This document shows, in pieces, positions 46,707-60,714 of a stretch of 64,000 bases of DNA. The stretch is from NCBI GenBank assembly GCA_022376925.1, contig JAIOJX010000005.1, forward strand, positions 160,223,501-160,287,500, written 5' to 3'. Origin of the DNA: Tragulus kanchil (taxonomy: Eukaryota; Chordata; Mammalia; Artiodactyla; Tragulidae). Within the stretch, counting starts at the first letter, position 1. Each line of letters starts with the position of its first letter. Below the pieces are notes generated by a model. The model worked only from the letters and a program-made list of their open reading frames with translations, was not told the DNA's origin and made no database searches. A program made the translations under genes and the position numbers.

Positions 46707-47556
46707 AGAGTGAGTTTTCAGGTGAGTCCAGCCCTAGCCTTCAAGCCACCCTAGTTGAGGCCAGGTAAGGCAGAAACAAGCTGTCCCTGCCAATAATCCA
46801 AAATATGGATTTAATGAGCTAAAGAGTGATGGTTGTTTTAAGCCTCTAAGTTTGGCGTGGTATCATTCACAGCAATATGTAACTGGAAAACTGTGTGACT
46901 GCTTTTTACTCATAGCTTAAAAGTTGTTCCATCTAACTTGGTTGAAGCTGTTTGGGAACTTTTAACTCAGAGGTGTCCTTTGCCAATTTTAAGGAAGTTC
47001 AGGCCTTGTAAATTATTTTCAGTTTCTTCCTACTCTAGACAAAACTTCTTTGGTTTCAAGGAAGGAAAAAAACTATTCCGTTTACCTCAGGAAAAGGACA
47101 TTTAATGAAAGAACACAGGGGACTACGGAAACCCAAGAACAAGACCTGTTATACAGCATGGAAACTGCAGTTATTTTTATGTCTGTAAAATCTATGTATA
47201 TATAATATGTACACAAATACAGATATGTATCATATATATGCTATATATACATATATATATATATGTATGTATGTATGTATTTATAGCTTTTCTACCACTC
47301 TGCGCATATACTGTATTCTCATCACAAAGGTTTATTTATTCATTTCAGAAGTAGTTCATCATGCCTTTCCTCACTTCCTACTCTCCTTTCTAATTTCATT
47401 CTTTATAATTCAAGTGTTGTTACTGATTCATTGCCCAGTTTCCATTTCTTGAAAAAACATCTGATTAAAACAGTTCCTCTTTGCTCAGTAAGGTCCCACA
47501 AAGCACAGGTGTCTGGGCTAATTACACCTGAACTAGCCTTGGTCAGGTGTCTGTCT

Positions 47557-50115
47557 CAGGGAAGATAGCCGTAATTTTGAGGTAAGAGGTCTCCCAGAAA
47601 GAGTGTGGGTGGGCGTGTAGTGATCGATCTCTCTAGAACACCTCCTCATCAAGGCTCTTACCTTCTGACCAGAAAACAAAAGCTGAGACGGGCACAAGCA
47701 TGGCCAGGCAAGAGTGCATTGTCAGGAACTGCAGCCCAAAGGAGGGTCAAGAATGAGGGAGGATGAGGAAGAATTAGACATGTCTGGCAGCAGATGGTGA
47801 GACCTGCAGGTATCATTTCACCCCACATGGGTTCATGGTGTCCTGCATAGAGACCCCAGAGTACAACAGACTCAGTTACAATTCTAGGTCAACTAATATA
47901 AAAGCTGTGGGACCTCAGGCAGATCTCTGAGCCTTGATGTCTTCATCTGTAAAATGAGAATAATAGAACTAGCCTCGCAGGGTGAGGGTGGGAATTGAAT
48001 AGTTAGCACAGGCTTCATGGCAGCTGCTCACTTAAGTGTGAATTCCCTCTCTTCCACCTGGGAGTCAGAGCTCCCCTTCCAGGTTGTGAAATTGCACTGG
48101 GACACAGATCCTGTGACTAGAGGTCAAACGGTTTCTCACTCCAGTCATTCACAGCCTCAGAGGAATTCCCTGCTTCAGGGCTTTGCACCTTGCAAAGGTG
48201 AAACAAACCTTTTTGGGTCCAAAGTTACCCTGATAGGGACATCTGGCTATACCTTTTTCTGAAAATCACCAGATTCCTAGAAATCTGAAAAACAGACATA
48301 CTATAGATGGTTTGGAGACATAACTAAGAAATGTACACATTAGAAGTCAGTGAATAAAAATGTACAGTGCGGCAGTATTGAAGTTCATGGATAGGCCTCC
48401 TCTCATTTTAAGAACATAGTGAAATTATGAAACTATGAGACAGATCTCAGTCCCTTGAAGACTCTCCTGGTCCTCAGGTAGTTCAGCACTGCACAGCGGC
48501 AGTTGCTGAATGCTGTGTGTCAAATCCCTGCACAGAGCCTAAGGGGAGGAGCTCTGGACCAGGAGTTCCAGGACTAAGGTCCATTCCCAGCCTTGCCGCT
48601 GCCTCTCCTGTGTCCTTGGGCAAGTCATTTTCCCTCTCCCATCCTGGGTCTCCAGAGATACAGAATAGGATGGTTGGAGCAGTTTCCAAGAGACCTTAAA
48701 CTCAAGTAGGAAAGGAGTATATTGGCGATTAAAAAGAACCCTTAGAATTACCCAGACAGCAGTTTAAATCTTGTCTCTTCCTCTGTTGGCACCGTGGCTC
48801 TGAGCAAGTTGTTTAACCGCTATACACCTGTTTCCTTGTCTGTAAACTGGGGAAAGTTACAGTGTAAGATTGTTCTGGAGATTGAAGAAGATAATCCTTG
48901 AGTGCACGCAGCACACCTTGTACGTAGTAAGTTCTTGATGAATGTTAGATACTGTTGTCAGAGAATGGGAATTTAAAAATATATATAAAAATATTTTTAA
49001 AATATACGTATATATTTTAGAAAGTATAACTCCATTAATCATGTTAACCCCTGGGACCTCCCCAGGCCAGAATCCATAGATTTCTGGAGCATCAAAAGAG
49101 GAACAGATACAAATTTGTACAACAAAGTCATTGCTTTCCTTCAGTTAAGAAGTTTCCCTTTTTTCGTGATGGTGGGGGCCCCTTGTAAGGCAGTAAAACA
49201 GGTTATGGGAAGAAAGAAATTATTTTGTAAGTGTTTTAAGCTTCCACTCCTTTAAGTTAGCCTGGAGAATTTGACCGTTAAGGAGGTTACGGTAATCCAG
49301 GCTAGAGAACTCAGTATATGGCACAGAGCAGTGTTTCTCTGATTTCTTGAGAGAGAACTAGACTCCAGTTCCTGGGTCCCATCCCAAATTACTTGATGAC
49401 ATTCTCCAGGGTAGGAGCCTCTGAAGGGATGCTTATTTAAGCCAGTGCCGGTTACTGTTGTCCCTGAAGTTGAGGAAACCCTGGCAGAGAGGATATGCCT
49501 TGCCCTCAATTCCTGGTTTATTATAAGAAGGAGAGGGACAGGGGGTGTAGTAGATAGTGAACTGACCCTTCCCCAAGGTACATATGGGGAAGAGAAGGGA
49601 GAAATGGGCCTTTTAATGAGGTGAGTGAATATTTTTATCTGTTAGATGCAGTTGAAATGGAAGTAGACCAAGATTCCTAATTGACAAGTCCCCTTCCTTC
49701 TCAGTACCCACTCCCTGAGGTGTGGACTCATGAGATAGATTAAATGAGGGGAGAGGGGGAGAGAATGAACGTCTTTGTACATCTGAGTCTCCTGTGAATG
49801 AATTGCTGCTCTTGATGATGTCATATCATCAGAGGCATCAGAACATCACACCATTGTTACCAAAGTCTTCATCCAAGAGGCTCTTCACTTGGAAACCTTA
49901 TGGGTCTGGGGTCACTCAGGCACTAAGCCAGGTTAGGGCTTCTTCAGGTCCAGGAAGCTTCCCTTTGCCTTCAGGGCAAGAACCAGAAAGCACTCTTACA
50001 GTTTGGCTGGGAAAGACTTCAGGGGCAAGAAGATGGGGATTAAATCTTCCTAAAGGAATCACATAACCAGAAAATTAAAGGGTGGGCCCACACAGATGGT
50101 TTTAAGAGTCCAGGT
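47557..50115. other. Unassigned intergenic DNA with MIR fragments
   Basis: MIR words are visible at about 47880-47965 (CTGTAAAATGAGAATAATAG), 48545-48660 (CCTTGGGCAAGTCATTTTCC) and 48755-48860 (CTGTAAACTGGGGAAA). Otherwise nothing recognisable. Confidence 0.5.
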
Positions 50116-50379
50116 CAGTATGCTTCCCTGGCCTTGTCATTCTGGGTTTCTCCAGAGGTCACACTTCTCCTGGGCCAAGGGTTCATGTCCCCAGGGCTCT
50201 TCCCACTTCCTTAGAGGGATTTCCTTTTTTCCCCCTTTTCTGGTCACTTCTCATTCTCCTCTAGTACAGATGAAGAAGTCTGAAATTCTGAATATCTAAT
50301 GCTTTTGATGATTAATTCTATAAATAATAATCATAACTCAGATTTGAACCATCATTTATACTGTTAAGTTTTTTAAAAT

Positions 50380-51050
50380 TGTAGTAAAGTATATATAAAA
50401 TTTAAATTTTAAACATTTAAAGCATGCCAACTCAGTGGTATTTAGTACACTCACAATGTTGTGCAACCATCACCACTATCTAGTTCCTGAAAATTTCCTC
50501 ACCTCAAAAGCAAACCCTGGGGCTTCCCTGGTGGTCCAGTGGGTAGAGAGTCCACCTTGCAATGCAAGCGGCACCGGTTTGATCCCATGTGCCACGGAGC
50601 AACTGGACCGGTGTGTCCAATTACAAGCCAGTGCTGTGGAGCACATATGCCCAGAGCCGGTGCTCTGTGGTGAGAGAGGCCACTGCAATGGGAGGCCCAC
50701 ACAGGCCAAAGAATAAAAGATGGATGAAAATAAATAAATGAAAGACCAATAAAAGTGGCCAAAAAATAGTATATATATATAAAAAAAGGAAACCCTGTAC
50801 CCATTAAGTAACCTTTCTCCATTTTTTTCCTAATCCCCAGCCACTGGCGATTAATCTTATTTCAGTCATTATAGATTTGCCTGTCTGAGATATTCCATAT
50901 AAATGGAATAATGTAATATGTGGCCTCTGGCTTCTTTTACTCAGCATAATGTTTTCAAGGTTTATCCATGTTGTCTTGTATCACTACTTCATTCCTTTTT
51001 TAAGATTATGTAGTATTCCATTATACTGATGTACTACATTTTGTGTAGTA
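50380..51050 (+). mobile_element. L1M 3' region, copy 1, split by a SINE
   Basis: CAATGTTGTGCAACCATCAC and, beyond the SINE, TAAATGGAATAATGTAATAT, TTACTCAGCATAATGTTTTC and TTATCCATGTTGTCTTGTAT are typical of the L1M 3' end. Copy 2 is at 51538-52208. Confidence 0.8.
50520..50789 (+). mobile_element. CHR-like SINE inserted in L1, copy 1
   Basis: Head GGGGCTTCCCTGGTGGTCCA, body ending AGTGGCC then poly(A), no C-rich tail. AAACCCTG at 50512-50519 and 50790-50797 is the target-site duplication. Part of the head-body link is missing (TTTGATCCCATGTGCC). Confidence 0.9.
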
Positions 51051-51537
51051 CAGCTCATCAGCTGCATACCTTGATACATTTAAAGTGCTTTTAATGTATG
51101 CAACCTGATCCTCAGGGAAGCTCTGGGACTACTCAGGGCAGATATTATTCATTATTATTCTGATTATCCCCATTTTACAAATGAGGAGACTGGGGCTCAT
51201 GAAGGTGGAGTTACTTGTCAGAGGTCCCATAGCTGGTTAATAGCAGGTTCTAGAGCACAGGTCCCTTTTGAGTTTGGATGCTTCCCTGGCCTTGTCATTC
51301 TGGGTTTCTCCAGAGGTCACACTTCTCCTGGGCCAAGGGTTCATGTCCCCAGGGCTCTTCCCACTTCCTTAGAGGGATTTCCTTTTTTCCCCCTTTTCTG
51401 GTCACTTCTCATTCTCCTCTAGTACAGATGAAGAAGTCTGAAATTCTGAATATCTAATGCTTTTGATGATTAATTCTATAAATAATAATCATAACTCAGA
51501 TTTGAACCATCATTTATACTGTTAAGTTTTTTAAAAT

Positions 51538-52208
51538 TGTAGTAAAGTATATATAAAATTTAAATTTTAAACATTTAAAGCATGCCAACTCAGTGGTATT
51601 TAGTACACTCACAATGTTGTGCAACCATCACCACTATCTAGTTCCTGAAAATTTCCTCACCTCAAAAGCAAACCCTGGGGCTTCCCTGGTGGTCCAGTGG
51701 GTAGAGAGTCCACCTTGCAATGCAAGCGGCACCGGTTTGATCCCATGTGCCACGGAGCAACTGGACCGGTGTGTCCAATTACAAGCCAGTGCTGTGGAGC
51801 ACATATGCCCAGAGCCGGTGCTCTGTGGTGAGAGAGGCCACTGCAATGGGAGGCCCACACAGGCCAAAGAATAAAAGATGGATGAAAATAAATAAATGAA
51901 AGACCAATAAAAGTGGCCAAAAAAAATTATATATATATAAAAAAAGGAAACCCTGTACCCATTAAGTAACCTTTCTCCATTTTTTTCCTAATCCCCAGCC
52001 ACTGGCGATTAATCTTATTTCAGTCATTATAGATTTGCCTGTCTGAGATATTCCATATAAATGGAATAATGTAATATGTGGCCTCTGGCTTCTTTTACTC
52101 AGCATAATGTTTTCAAGGTTTATCCATGTTGTCTTGTATCACTACTTCATTCCTTTTTTAAGATTATGTAGTATTCCATTATACTGATGTACTACATTTT
52201 GTGTAGTA
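51538..52208 (+). mobile_element. L1M 3' region with SINE, copy 2 (duplicate)
   Basis: Repeats 50380-51050 with the SINE at 51678-51947, offset 1158. The A/T run after the SINE differs between the copies (AAAAAATAGTATATAT versus AAAAAAAATTATATAT). Confidence 0.85.
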
Positions 52209-52965
52209 CAGCTCATCAGCTGCATACCTTGATACATTTAAAGTGCTTTTAATGTATGCAACCTGATCCTCAGGGAAGCTCTGGGACTACTCAGGGCAGA
52301 TATTATTCATTATTATTCTGATTATCCCCATTTTACAAATGAGGAGACTGGGGCTCATGAAGGTGGAGTTACTTGTCAGAGGTCCCATAGCTGGTTAATA
52401 GCAGGTTCAGAGCCCAGGTCTCTGAGTTTGGATGACCAAAACCTTTCTTGAGCAGTTTGCTTTATAATCAGTATACAATGTTGCTTCCTCCAAGAAGATC
52501 ATGAGAGGACATGGACTCATTATGGCAAGGCAGGTGAGGACCAGTGAAGGTTCATTCCTGGGACAGGCCTAATTTTGTCCGTTGGAAAGTTGGTCACTGC
52601 CTGCCAGGCTTCTGTTCAGACTTCGTTAAGGCGTCTCCTTTCATCTCTGCATGAAACATACTTGCCTAGGTGCTGTATTTTCCCAGCACCAAACCTAGCA
52701 GTCAGGGCTTCATAAATGTTTGCCATCTAAAACATTTTAAGGGTCTAAGGGCTCTCTGATGTTTCACCCTTTCTCCTCAGCAACGTGTCACCAATAGCAA
52801 TCTTTGGTGCAAATGAGCAGGACTTTGGGAAATGGAATCCCACTCCTCCAGTCAGTTTTATTCTTGGTAAAGTAACAACTAAATCAAATAATGGAATGTT
52901 TGGAAAACTGAACAAAGCTACAGAAATGACCCGTAATCTTACTACCTTAAAACAACTGTTATTGG

Positions 52966-53229
52966 GCTTCCCTGGTGGTCCAGTGGGTATGGACACCACC
53001 TTGCAGTGCAAGGGGCACCAGTTCGATCCCTGTCCTGGGAAGATCCTACGTACCACGGAGCGGCTGGACCAATGTGTCCAGCTACCAAGCAGGAGCTCTA
53101 GAGCACATGTGCCCAGAGCCGGTGCTCTGCAACAAGAGAGACCATTGTGATGGGAGGCCCACAGAGGCCAAAGAACAAAGATGGAAATAAATGAAAGACC
53201 AATAGAAATGGTCAAAAAAAACCCACAAA
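52966..53229 (+). mobile_element. CHR-like SINE (no C-rich tail)
   Basis: Head GGGCTTCCCTGGTGGTCCAG, B-box GTTCGATCCC, 3' end GAAATGGTCAAAAAAA. Flanks AACTGTTATT at 52954-52963 and 53230-53239 form the target-site duplication. Confidence 0.9.
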
Positions 53230-53689
53230 AACTGTTATTTTGAAGAATTCCCTTTCACTAGATTTCCTTCCATCCATCCCTTACGAAAGTAGTATAAAAT
53301 ATGGTAATATTTTAATCATTACCCAATATGTCACACCTGCAGGCAGCCACTGTGAACATACTGTGTATTTTTTCCTCCCACAGCACTCACTGTTATCTGT
53401 TCCTTGTGGACGTTGCTCCTGAAGCACCCTTCTGTGCATATCTAAACTAATATGTTACACTTATAAATGAGTCCTTTCCCCATTGTTCCATTTTTTTTAC
53501 ACAAAAAATAATGAACTGTGCACACACTCACCTTTAAAAGTTCAACAATGTATCTTCGAGTTCTTCCTATTTATATTTAGAGTGGCCTCATTCTTTTTTC
53601 TTTTTTTTTACCATCAAATAGGATTCTGCTTTTTGTAGTGTATGTAGCATAGTGTATCGAACTAGGCCCCATGATGGGGGAGGCAAGAT

Positions 53690-53870
53690 AGGGGTATAAA
53701 CTACTACCTATAATGTAAATAAGGTACAAGTATATATAGTAAAACACAGAGAATATAGCCAATATTTTATAATAACTATAGATCGAATATAACTTATAAA
53801 AATTGTGAGCTGTTGTGTTATACATCTGAAACTTATATGGTATACCAACTACAGCTCAATTTTTAGTTTC
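53690..53870 (+). mobile_element. Artiodactyl L1 3'UTR, copy 1
   Basis: GGGTATAAACTACTACCTAT, TATACATCTGAAACTTATAT and TATACCAACTACAGCTCAAT. Repeated at 54850-55030. Confidence 0.75.
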
Positions 53871-53879
53871 TTTTTTAAA

Positions 53880-54030
53880 ATTAGGCCGCACTGATGAATA
53901 TTCAGGTTATTTCCAGTCTGCTGCCAACAGTACTACTCTGACTAACATTGTGCATGTGTCATTTCGCAAGTGTGAGCACCCGTCTGTGGAATGAACTCCT
54001 AGAAGTGGAATTGCTGGGTCAAGAAGTGAA
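53880..54030 (+). mobile_element. L1M 3' fragment, copy 1
   Basis: GATGAATATTCAGGTTATTT and TAGAAGTGGAATTGCTGGGT. Repeated at 55040-55190. Confidence 0.65.
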
Positions 54031-54317
54031 TGCAGGCGGCTGCGCTCGCGCTCCGCCTGGCGGGGCGGGGCTGTTGGGGAAGGAGAGTCGGCGGGATTTC
54101 GCCCCAGAGGCGTTTGTCCCTGAACAGGCAGGCTTGAAGGTAGCATACGTTCCACTTGAGCCTTTTAATGCAAGGATCCTCCAACAGGTTCCCAGTTTAA
54201 GTTGTAAGACAGGAAAAATCTTGACTCACTTTAAGAATGAAGAGTACCTCATTTCACAGTGGAGCTAATGGTTTGCATAGTCAGATTTTCAAAGTCTGAA
54301 AAAGAGCGGGGCGGAAA

Positions 54318-54348
54318 TCTGTGTGTGTGTGTGTGTGTGCGTGCGTAT
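54318..54348. repeat. (GT)n microsatellite, copy 1
   Basis: GTGTGTGTGTGTGTGTG then CGTGCGT. Same length in the duplicate at 55478-55508. Confidence 0.9.
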
Positions 54349-54527
54349 ATTCCCACACTGGTTTTCTGGGGGAGGATGATATGAAATGAATTTTGAGAAC
54401 ACAAGGTTTATTCCTCAAATCAAATATCCAAGGACAAAAACTGATTCACGAAAGAAAGTATGCTGTCAGCATAAGATAAAGTTAATTGAGAAGACTTCCA
54501 TAAGAGTAATGCCTGCCATTTGGAAGA

Positions 54528-54637
54528 AGTGAAAGTCGCTCAGTTGTGTCTTTGGGACCTTGTGGACTGTAACCTTGCTGCTCTGTGCATGGAATTCTCC
54601 AGGTGGATTCTTTACCAGCTAAGCTACCAGGGAAGCT
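54528..54637 (-). mobile_element. Internally deleted Bov-tA SINE, copy 1
   Basis: GTGAAAGTCGCTCAGTTGTG joins to CCAGGTGGATTCTTTACCAG with the middle of the element missing. Repeated at 55688-55797. Confidence 0.8.
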
Positions 54638-55889
54638 GGGGGAACTATAATGAGTCTTTCCCCATTGTTCCAAAAAAAGTGACACACTCACCTTTAAAAG
54701 TTCAACAATGTATCTTCGAGTTCTTCCTATTTATATTTAGAGTGGCCTCATTCTTTTTTCTTTTTTTTTACCATCAAATAGGATTCTGCTTTTTGTAGTG
54801 TATGTAGCATAGTGTATCGAACTAGGCCCCATGATGGGGGAGGCAAGATAGGGGTATAAACTACTACCTATAATGTAAATAAGGTACAAGTATATATAGT
54901 AAAACACAGAGAATATAGCCAATATTTTATAATAACTATAGATCGAATATAACTTATAAAAATTGTGAGCTGTTGTGTTATACATCTGAAACTTATATGG
55001 TATACCAACTACAGCTCAATTTTTAGTTTCTTTTTTAAAATTAGGCCGCACTGATGAATATTCAGGTTATTTCCAGTCTGCTGCCAACAGTACTACTCTG
55101 ACTAACATTGTGCATGTGTCATTTCGCAAGTGTGAGCACCCGTCTGTGGAATGAACTCCTAGAAGTGGAATTGCTGGGTCAAGAAGTGAATGCAGGCGGC
55201 TGCGCTCGCGCTCCGCCTGGCGGGGCGGGGCTGTTGGGGAAGGAGAGTCGGCGGGATTTCGCCCCAGAGGCGTTTGTCCCTGAACAGGCAGGCTTGAAGG
55301 TAGCATACGTTCCACTTGAGCCTTTTAATGCAAGGATCCTCCAACAGGTTCCCAGTTTAAGTTGTAAGACAGGAAAAATCTTGACTCACTTTAAGAATGA
55401 AGAGTACCTCATTTCACAGTGGAGCTAATGGTTTGCATAGTCAGATTTTCAAAGTCTGAAAAAGAGCGGGGCGGAAATCTGTGTGTGTGTGTGTGTGTGC
55501 GTGCGTATATTCCCACACTGGTTTTCTGGGGGAGGATGATATGAAATGAATTTTGAGAACACAAGGTTTATTCCTCAAATCAAATATCCAAGGACAAAAA
55601 CTGATTCACGAAAGAAAGTATGCTGTCAGCATAAGATAAAGTTAATTGAGAAGACTTCCATAAGAGTAATGCCTGCCATTTGGAAGAAGTGAAAGTCGCT
55701 CAGTTGTGTCTTTGGGACCTTGTGGACTGTAACCTTGCTGCTCTGTGCATGGAATTCTCCAGGTGGATTCTTTACCAGCTAAGCTACCAGGGAAGCTGGA
55801 AGAAGAGAAGGGAAGGGTTAATTAGTTATGGATAATTTCTAGAAGTGGAAGTGCGGAGTCAATGGTTAAAACTCGTTCCATTACGAAGC

Positions 55890-56227
55890 TCTTTGTTGCT
55901 GCTGTTCAGTCACTAAGTCGCGCCTGACTCTTTGCGACCCCAAGGACCACAGCACACCAGGCTTCACACTCACGTCCATTAAGTCGGTGATGCCATTCAC
56001 CCGTCTCATCGTCTGCCGCCTCCTTCTCCTGTCCGCAGTTGTTCTCAGCACTGGGGTCTTCTTCAGTGAGTCGGCTCTTTGCATCAGGTGCCCGAAGTAT
56101 TGGAGCTTCAACTTCAGAAGCAGTCCTTCCAATGAACATTCCGGGTTGATTTCCTTTAGGATTGACTGGTTTGATCTCTCTGCAGTCCAAGGGGCTCTCA
56201 GGAGTCTTCTCCAGCACAAATACATGA
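55890..56227 (-). mobile_element. BovB (RTE) LINE, 3' fragment
   Basis: On the minus strand the frame reads KEINPECSLEGLLLKLKLQY and continues FGHLMQRADSLKKT, then ends VRRDLVTEQ. This is the C-terminal end of the BovB reverse transcriptase ORF, followed by a short CAGCAGCAACAA-type tail (plus strand TTGTTGCTGCTG near 55892). Only ~340 bases remain, so it is 5'-truncated, which is normal for LINEs. BovB is abundant in ruminants and squamates through horizontal transfer and supports a ruminant origin. Confidence 0.9.
55898..55905. repeat. Short GCTGCT/GTTCAG tail motif of the BovB/Bov-tA 3' end
   Basis: GTTGCTGCTGTTCAG is the simple-sequence tail that BovB and Bov-A-derived SINEs share. It marks the 3' terminus of the BovB fragment above. 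Confidence 0.4.
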
Positions 56228-56575
56228 GAGAACAACAATAACAAGTGTAATGGATGAGAGCAGCTTTAAAAAATCATTTCTTGGGAGGGCGCCAGGGATA
56301 TGCATGTGACCGATCTGGGAACATACATGTCTGTGAACAACAAAACTCTGTAAAAATTTTAAAAAAGTAAAATTAAATAATTAAAAAAATATATTTCTTT
56401 TGCAAATACCTAGGAGTAGGATTGCTGGTCTTATCAAATTCCTATCTAGCTCTTCTTCATTCTAGGGATTTTCTTTAGGCATACATAACACTGACCAAAA
56501 TATAACACTTGTGGAGCAAGGGCCAGAAATCTGGTCTGGAACCTTTTTTTTTCAGAGTGATAAAACTTCGAATAG

Positions 56576-57785
<1,210 letters not shown>

Positions 57786-57872
57786 CATCCCGAGTATTTT
57801 AAATCGGTTTGTGTAGTTAGGTTTCCCCACACGTGTGGTTACCTAATGTTTAATATTAAAGAACTGTCCTCG

Positions 57873-58190
57873 GGGCTTCCCCTGGTGGTCCAGTGGGTAA
57901 GGACACCGCCTTGCAGTGCAAGGGGTGCCGGTTTGATCCCTGGCCTGGGAAGATCCCACGTGCCGCGGAGCGGCTGGACTGATGTGTCCAATCACCGAGC
58001 CGGAGCTCTGGAGCGCATGCGCCCAGAGCCGGCGCTCTACAGCGACAGACGCCACCACGGTGGGAGGCCCACAGGAGCCAAAGAACAAAGATGGATGAAA
58101 ATGGAGAAATGAAGGACCAATAGAAGTGGCCCGCCTGCTCCCCTCCCTCCGCAACCCGACCCTCGCCCAAAATAAATAAATAAATCTTAA
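57873..58190 (+). mobile_element. Young CHR-like SINE, full length
   Basis: Head GGGGCTTCCCCTGGTGGTCC with one extra C, B-box GGTTTGATCCC, C-rich tail (58130-58168), AAATAAATAAATAAAT tail. It lies just after the RAB2A retrocopy. Confidence 0.92.
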
Positions 58191-58244
58191 AAAAAGAGAA
58201 AATTATAAAGAGGAACTTATTTACAAAGCAGAAACAGAGAAACA

Positions 58245-58725
58245 AAAGTATAGATAGCAAGTAGGGGCAGGGCGTTGGGATGGATTGGGAGTTGGGATTG
58301 ACATATATACTGTGTATAAAATAGCCTACTGAGAAGCTCCTGTAGAGCACAAGGAAATCAATGTGCTATGGTGACCTAAAAGGGGGAAAAAAAGAGGATA
58401 TACGTATACATTATAGCTTATGCACTTTGCTGTACAGCAGAATCTAACACAACATTGTAAAGCAACTCTCCTGTGCTTAGTTGCTCAGTTGTGTCCGACC
58501 CTTTGCGACCTCATAGACTGCAGCCCGCCAGGGTCCTCTGTCCATAGGGATTCTCCAGGCAAGAATACTGGAATGGGTTGCTATGCCCTCCTTCAGGGGA
58601 CCTTTCCAACGCAGGGGTCAAACCCAAGTCTCCCATGCTGCAGGCAGATTCTTTACCATCTGAGCCACTAGGGAAGGCCGTAAAGCAACCATACTCCGAT
58701 AAAAATAAATATAATATTTGCCCAG
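58245..58725 (+). mobile_element. Artiodactyl L1 3'UTR split by a Bov-tA
   Basis: GGGATTGACATATATACTGT, TGTGCTATGGTGACCTAAAA and ACTTTGCTGTACAGCAGAAT up to 58466, then, after the SINE, ACCATACTCCGATAAAAATA. These are consecutive parts of the artiodactyl L1 3'UTR. Confidence 0.88.
58467..58679 (-). mobile_element. Bov-tA SINE inserted in L1
   Basis: Minus-strand Bov-tA. The plus strand reads TTGCTCAGTTGTGTCCGACC, AGGGTCCTCTGTCCATAGGG and CTTTACCATCTGAGCCACTA. The flanks GTAAAGCAAC at 58457-58466 and 58680-58689 are a perfect target-site duplication. Confidence 0.93.
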
Positions 58726-58859
58726 TTTTGGGATAGTGAATGTTGAACAACTAGCTCTCCTGGGGAAAAATAGATATATCAACAACTTTGAAAGAGTCAA
58801 TAATAATAAAATTGTAGTTAACTAGGAAGTGATGAATTTTGAGTATATATTAGTTTTGG

Positions 58860-59128
58860 GGTTTTTTTTGGCTACCTCTATTTGTCTTTCATTTATCTAT
58901 TTTCATCCATCGTTGTTCTTTGGCCTGTGTGGGCCTCCCATCACAATGGCCTCTGTCACTGCAGAGCACCAGCTCTGGGCGCATGCACTCCAGAACTCTA
59001 GCTCAATAGTTGGACACATTGGTCCAGCCACTCGGTGGCACATGGGATCTCCCCAGGCCAGGGATCAAACCGGCACCCCTTGCACTGCAAGGCGGTGTCC
59101 TTACCCACTGGACCACCAGGGAAACCCC
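58860..59128 (-). mobile_element. CHR-like SINE
   Basis: Minus-strand head GGGTTTCCCTGGTGGTCCAG, no G-rich tail. TAGTTTTG at 58851-58858 and 59129-59136 is the target-site duplication. Confidence 0.88.
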
Positions 59129-59139
59129 TAGTTTTGTTT

Positions 59140-60700
59140 TTAATATAATTTAATTATGAGTTTATATCATGCATTGTCACCAGGGCTGAAAATTTGTTCT
59201 TGGCAGGGGATGAAAAGCAGTCTTACTCTCTTTATATATTAAGCACAAAAATACATCAAGTACATAAACAGATACACAATGTATCTATGATATTAAAATT
59301 TCACAGGGAGAGTGGTAGGAGATTAGGGAGAAAATGTCTAAAAAGGTTCCTTAGGAGGCAGTAATGAACAAAGGTTGAGAAACACTGAAACATATAGTTT
59401 GATTTTTAACAACCAGCTCACAGAATTCCTGAATGTTTTGTAACTGGCTCTTGCAAGCCTGTATGAGCTGGTTCTAGCACGCCCCCAGACCAGGTGGGAA
59501 CAAAGTAGAGGAGAGAGAAAGAAGCCCCTCTGCCACCCAAGCTGTACAGCAGGCTGGTAGGAAAGATGCCATGCCAGGGGTGTTAAGACAGTCTCTGGAC
59601 TCCCCTCAATCAATGGTGGCTTCCCCTCTTACCAGCCACGGAGTCTCTGCCCGTGACTGTGGGTCCTGGCCTGTGTCATCCCTTCACAGCGTTCCCCTGT
59701 CCTCCAGGCGCCCCGAAGCCTAGGCAGCATGGCAGGTGGGTGGTGGCATCCTGAAGGGCCCCAGTCCAACAGGGCACAGCAGGGATTTGTGCACACACCT
59801 TCACCGTAGCCCCCGAAGGGAGCTTCAGAGAATCCAGACTGTTTGTTCAGTGCCTCTGGTTGGGTGGTTCCGCTGAAAGGCCTCTGACAGGCAAGGGGTG
59901 GGGCTGGTGGGGGCTGGTTTCAGGAAGGGAGGGGCTTGTTTTCCCACTGGGAATCAGAGGGGCCCATTCATGGATGTTCCTCCACATCAAAGTTCCCAGT
60001 CATGAGGATGACACAGCCCTCAATGCTTGATTAGGTTGGGCCTGTGGAAATTTGGAAGGCTTTGGGCACCTTTCAGAGCTGCCTAGGGTTGGGGTTTGGG
60101 GACCTCAGGCAGGTAGATCCCAACAACGTTCAGCATGGGGTCCCCGGCTGGGCCTTCAACCTTGCTGTGTCAGTGGCAGGATTGGGGAGGAGGGCACCCT
60201 CCTTGAAGCATTGACTGTGGTGCTCTAATTGATTCAAGGGAACCCGTCCAGAGTCAGCCAGAGGCACTTTGTTTTCTGTAAACAGGGCAGAGAGGAGGCA
60301 CTGGGAAACCTAGGAAGAGGCAGTTCCCTTTCTGCACTCTTATCTACCCCTCCCCCTTTCCTGACCCACTAGGAAGCTAGGGTCTTGCCTGCTCATCTCA
60401 GAGGCTCTCTGAGTCCTCACAAAACCTCCACATAGTGCCTCAGCATCTTTCCCCAGAGGCCTTGCTGCCTCCTGAAAGGGTCAGGCTAGAAGCCACCCCA
60501 AAGAGTAACTTTCCTCCCAAGCCTTGCTTTTTCCCTTTTCCAGACCTGTTAAATAGGCTTAATCATTGCCTTCTGACCCAGTCAAGTAGGAGTTAATTGG
60601 TATGAGTTGAGTGCTCTGAGACTCAGTCCAGGCTCTGGCGATCACTGCCCTTTCGTGCCCCCAGCTGCTCTGAGGCTTCTTTTTACAAAGATCATTTATT
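59140..60700. other. Unassigned intergenic DNA
   Basis: No gene, RNA or named repeat is recognised. Confidence 0.45.
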
Positions 60701-60714
60701 TATGGAGGGTGTGT

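Larger units (their letters stand above)
45409..47557. repeat. Direct duplication 14 (offset 1094-1096)
   Basis: 45409-46480 repeats at 46503-47557; it starts in the middle of a SINE. Confidence 0.95.
50120..52410. repeat. Direct duplication 15 (offset 1158)
   Basis: 50120-51254 repeats at 51278-52410. Confidence 0.95.
53470..55797. repeat. Direct duplication 16 (offset 1160)
   Basis: 53510-54637 repeats at 54670-55797; the preceding ~40 bases are matched only with a deletion (54651-54680). Confidence 0.95.
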
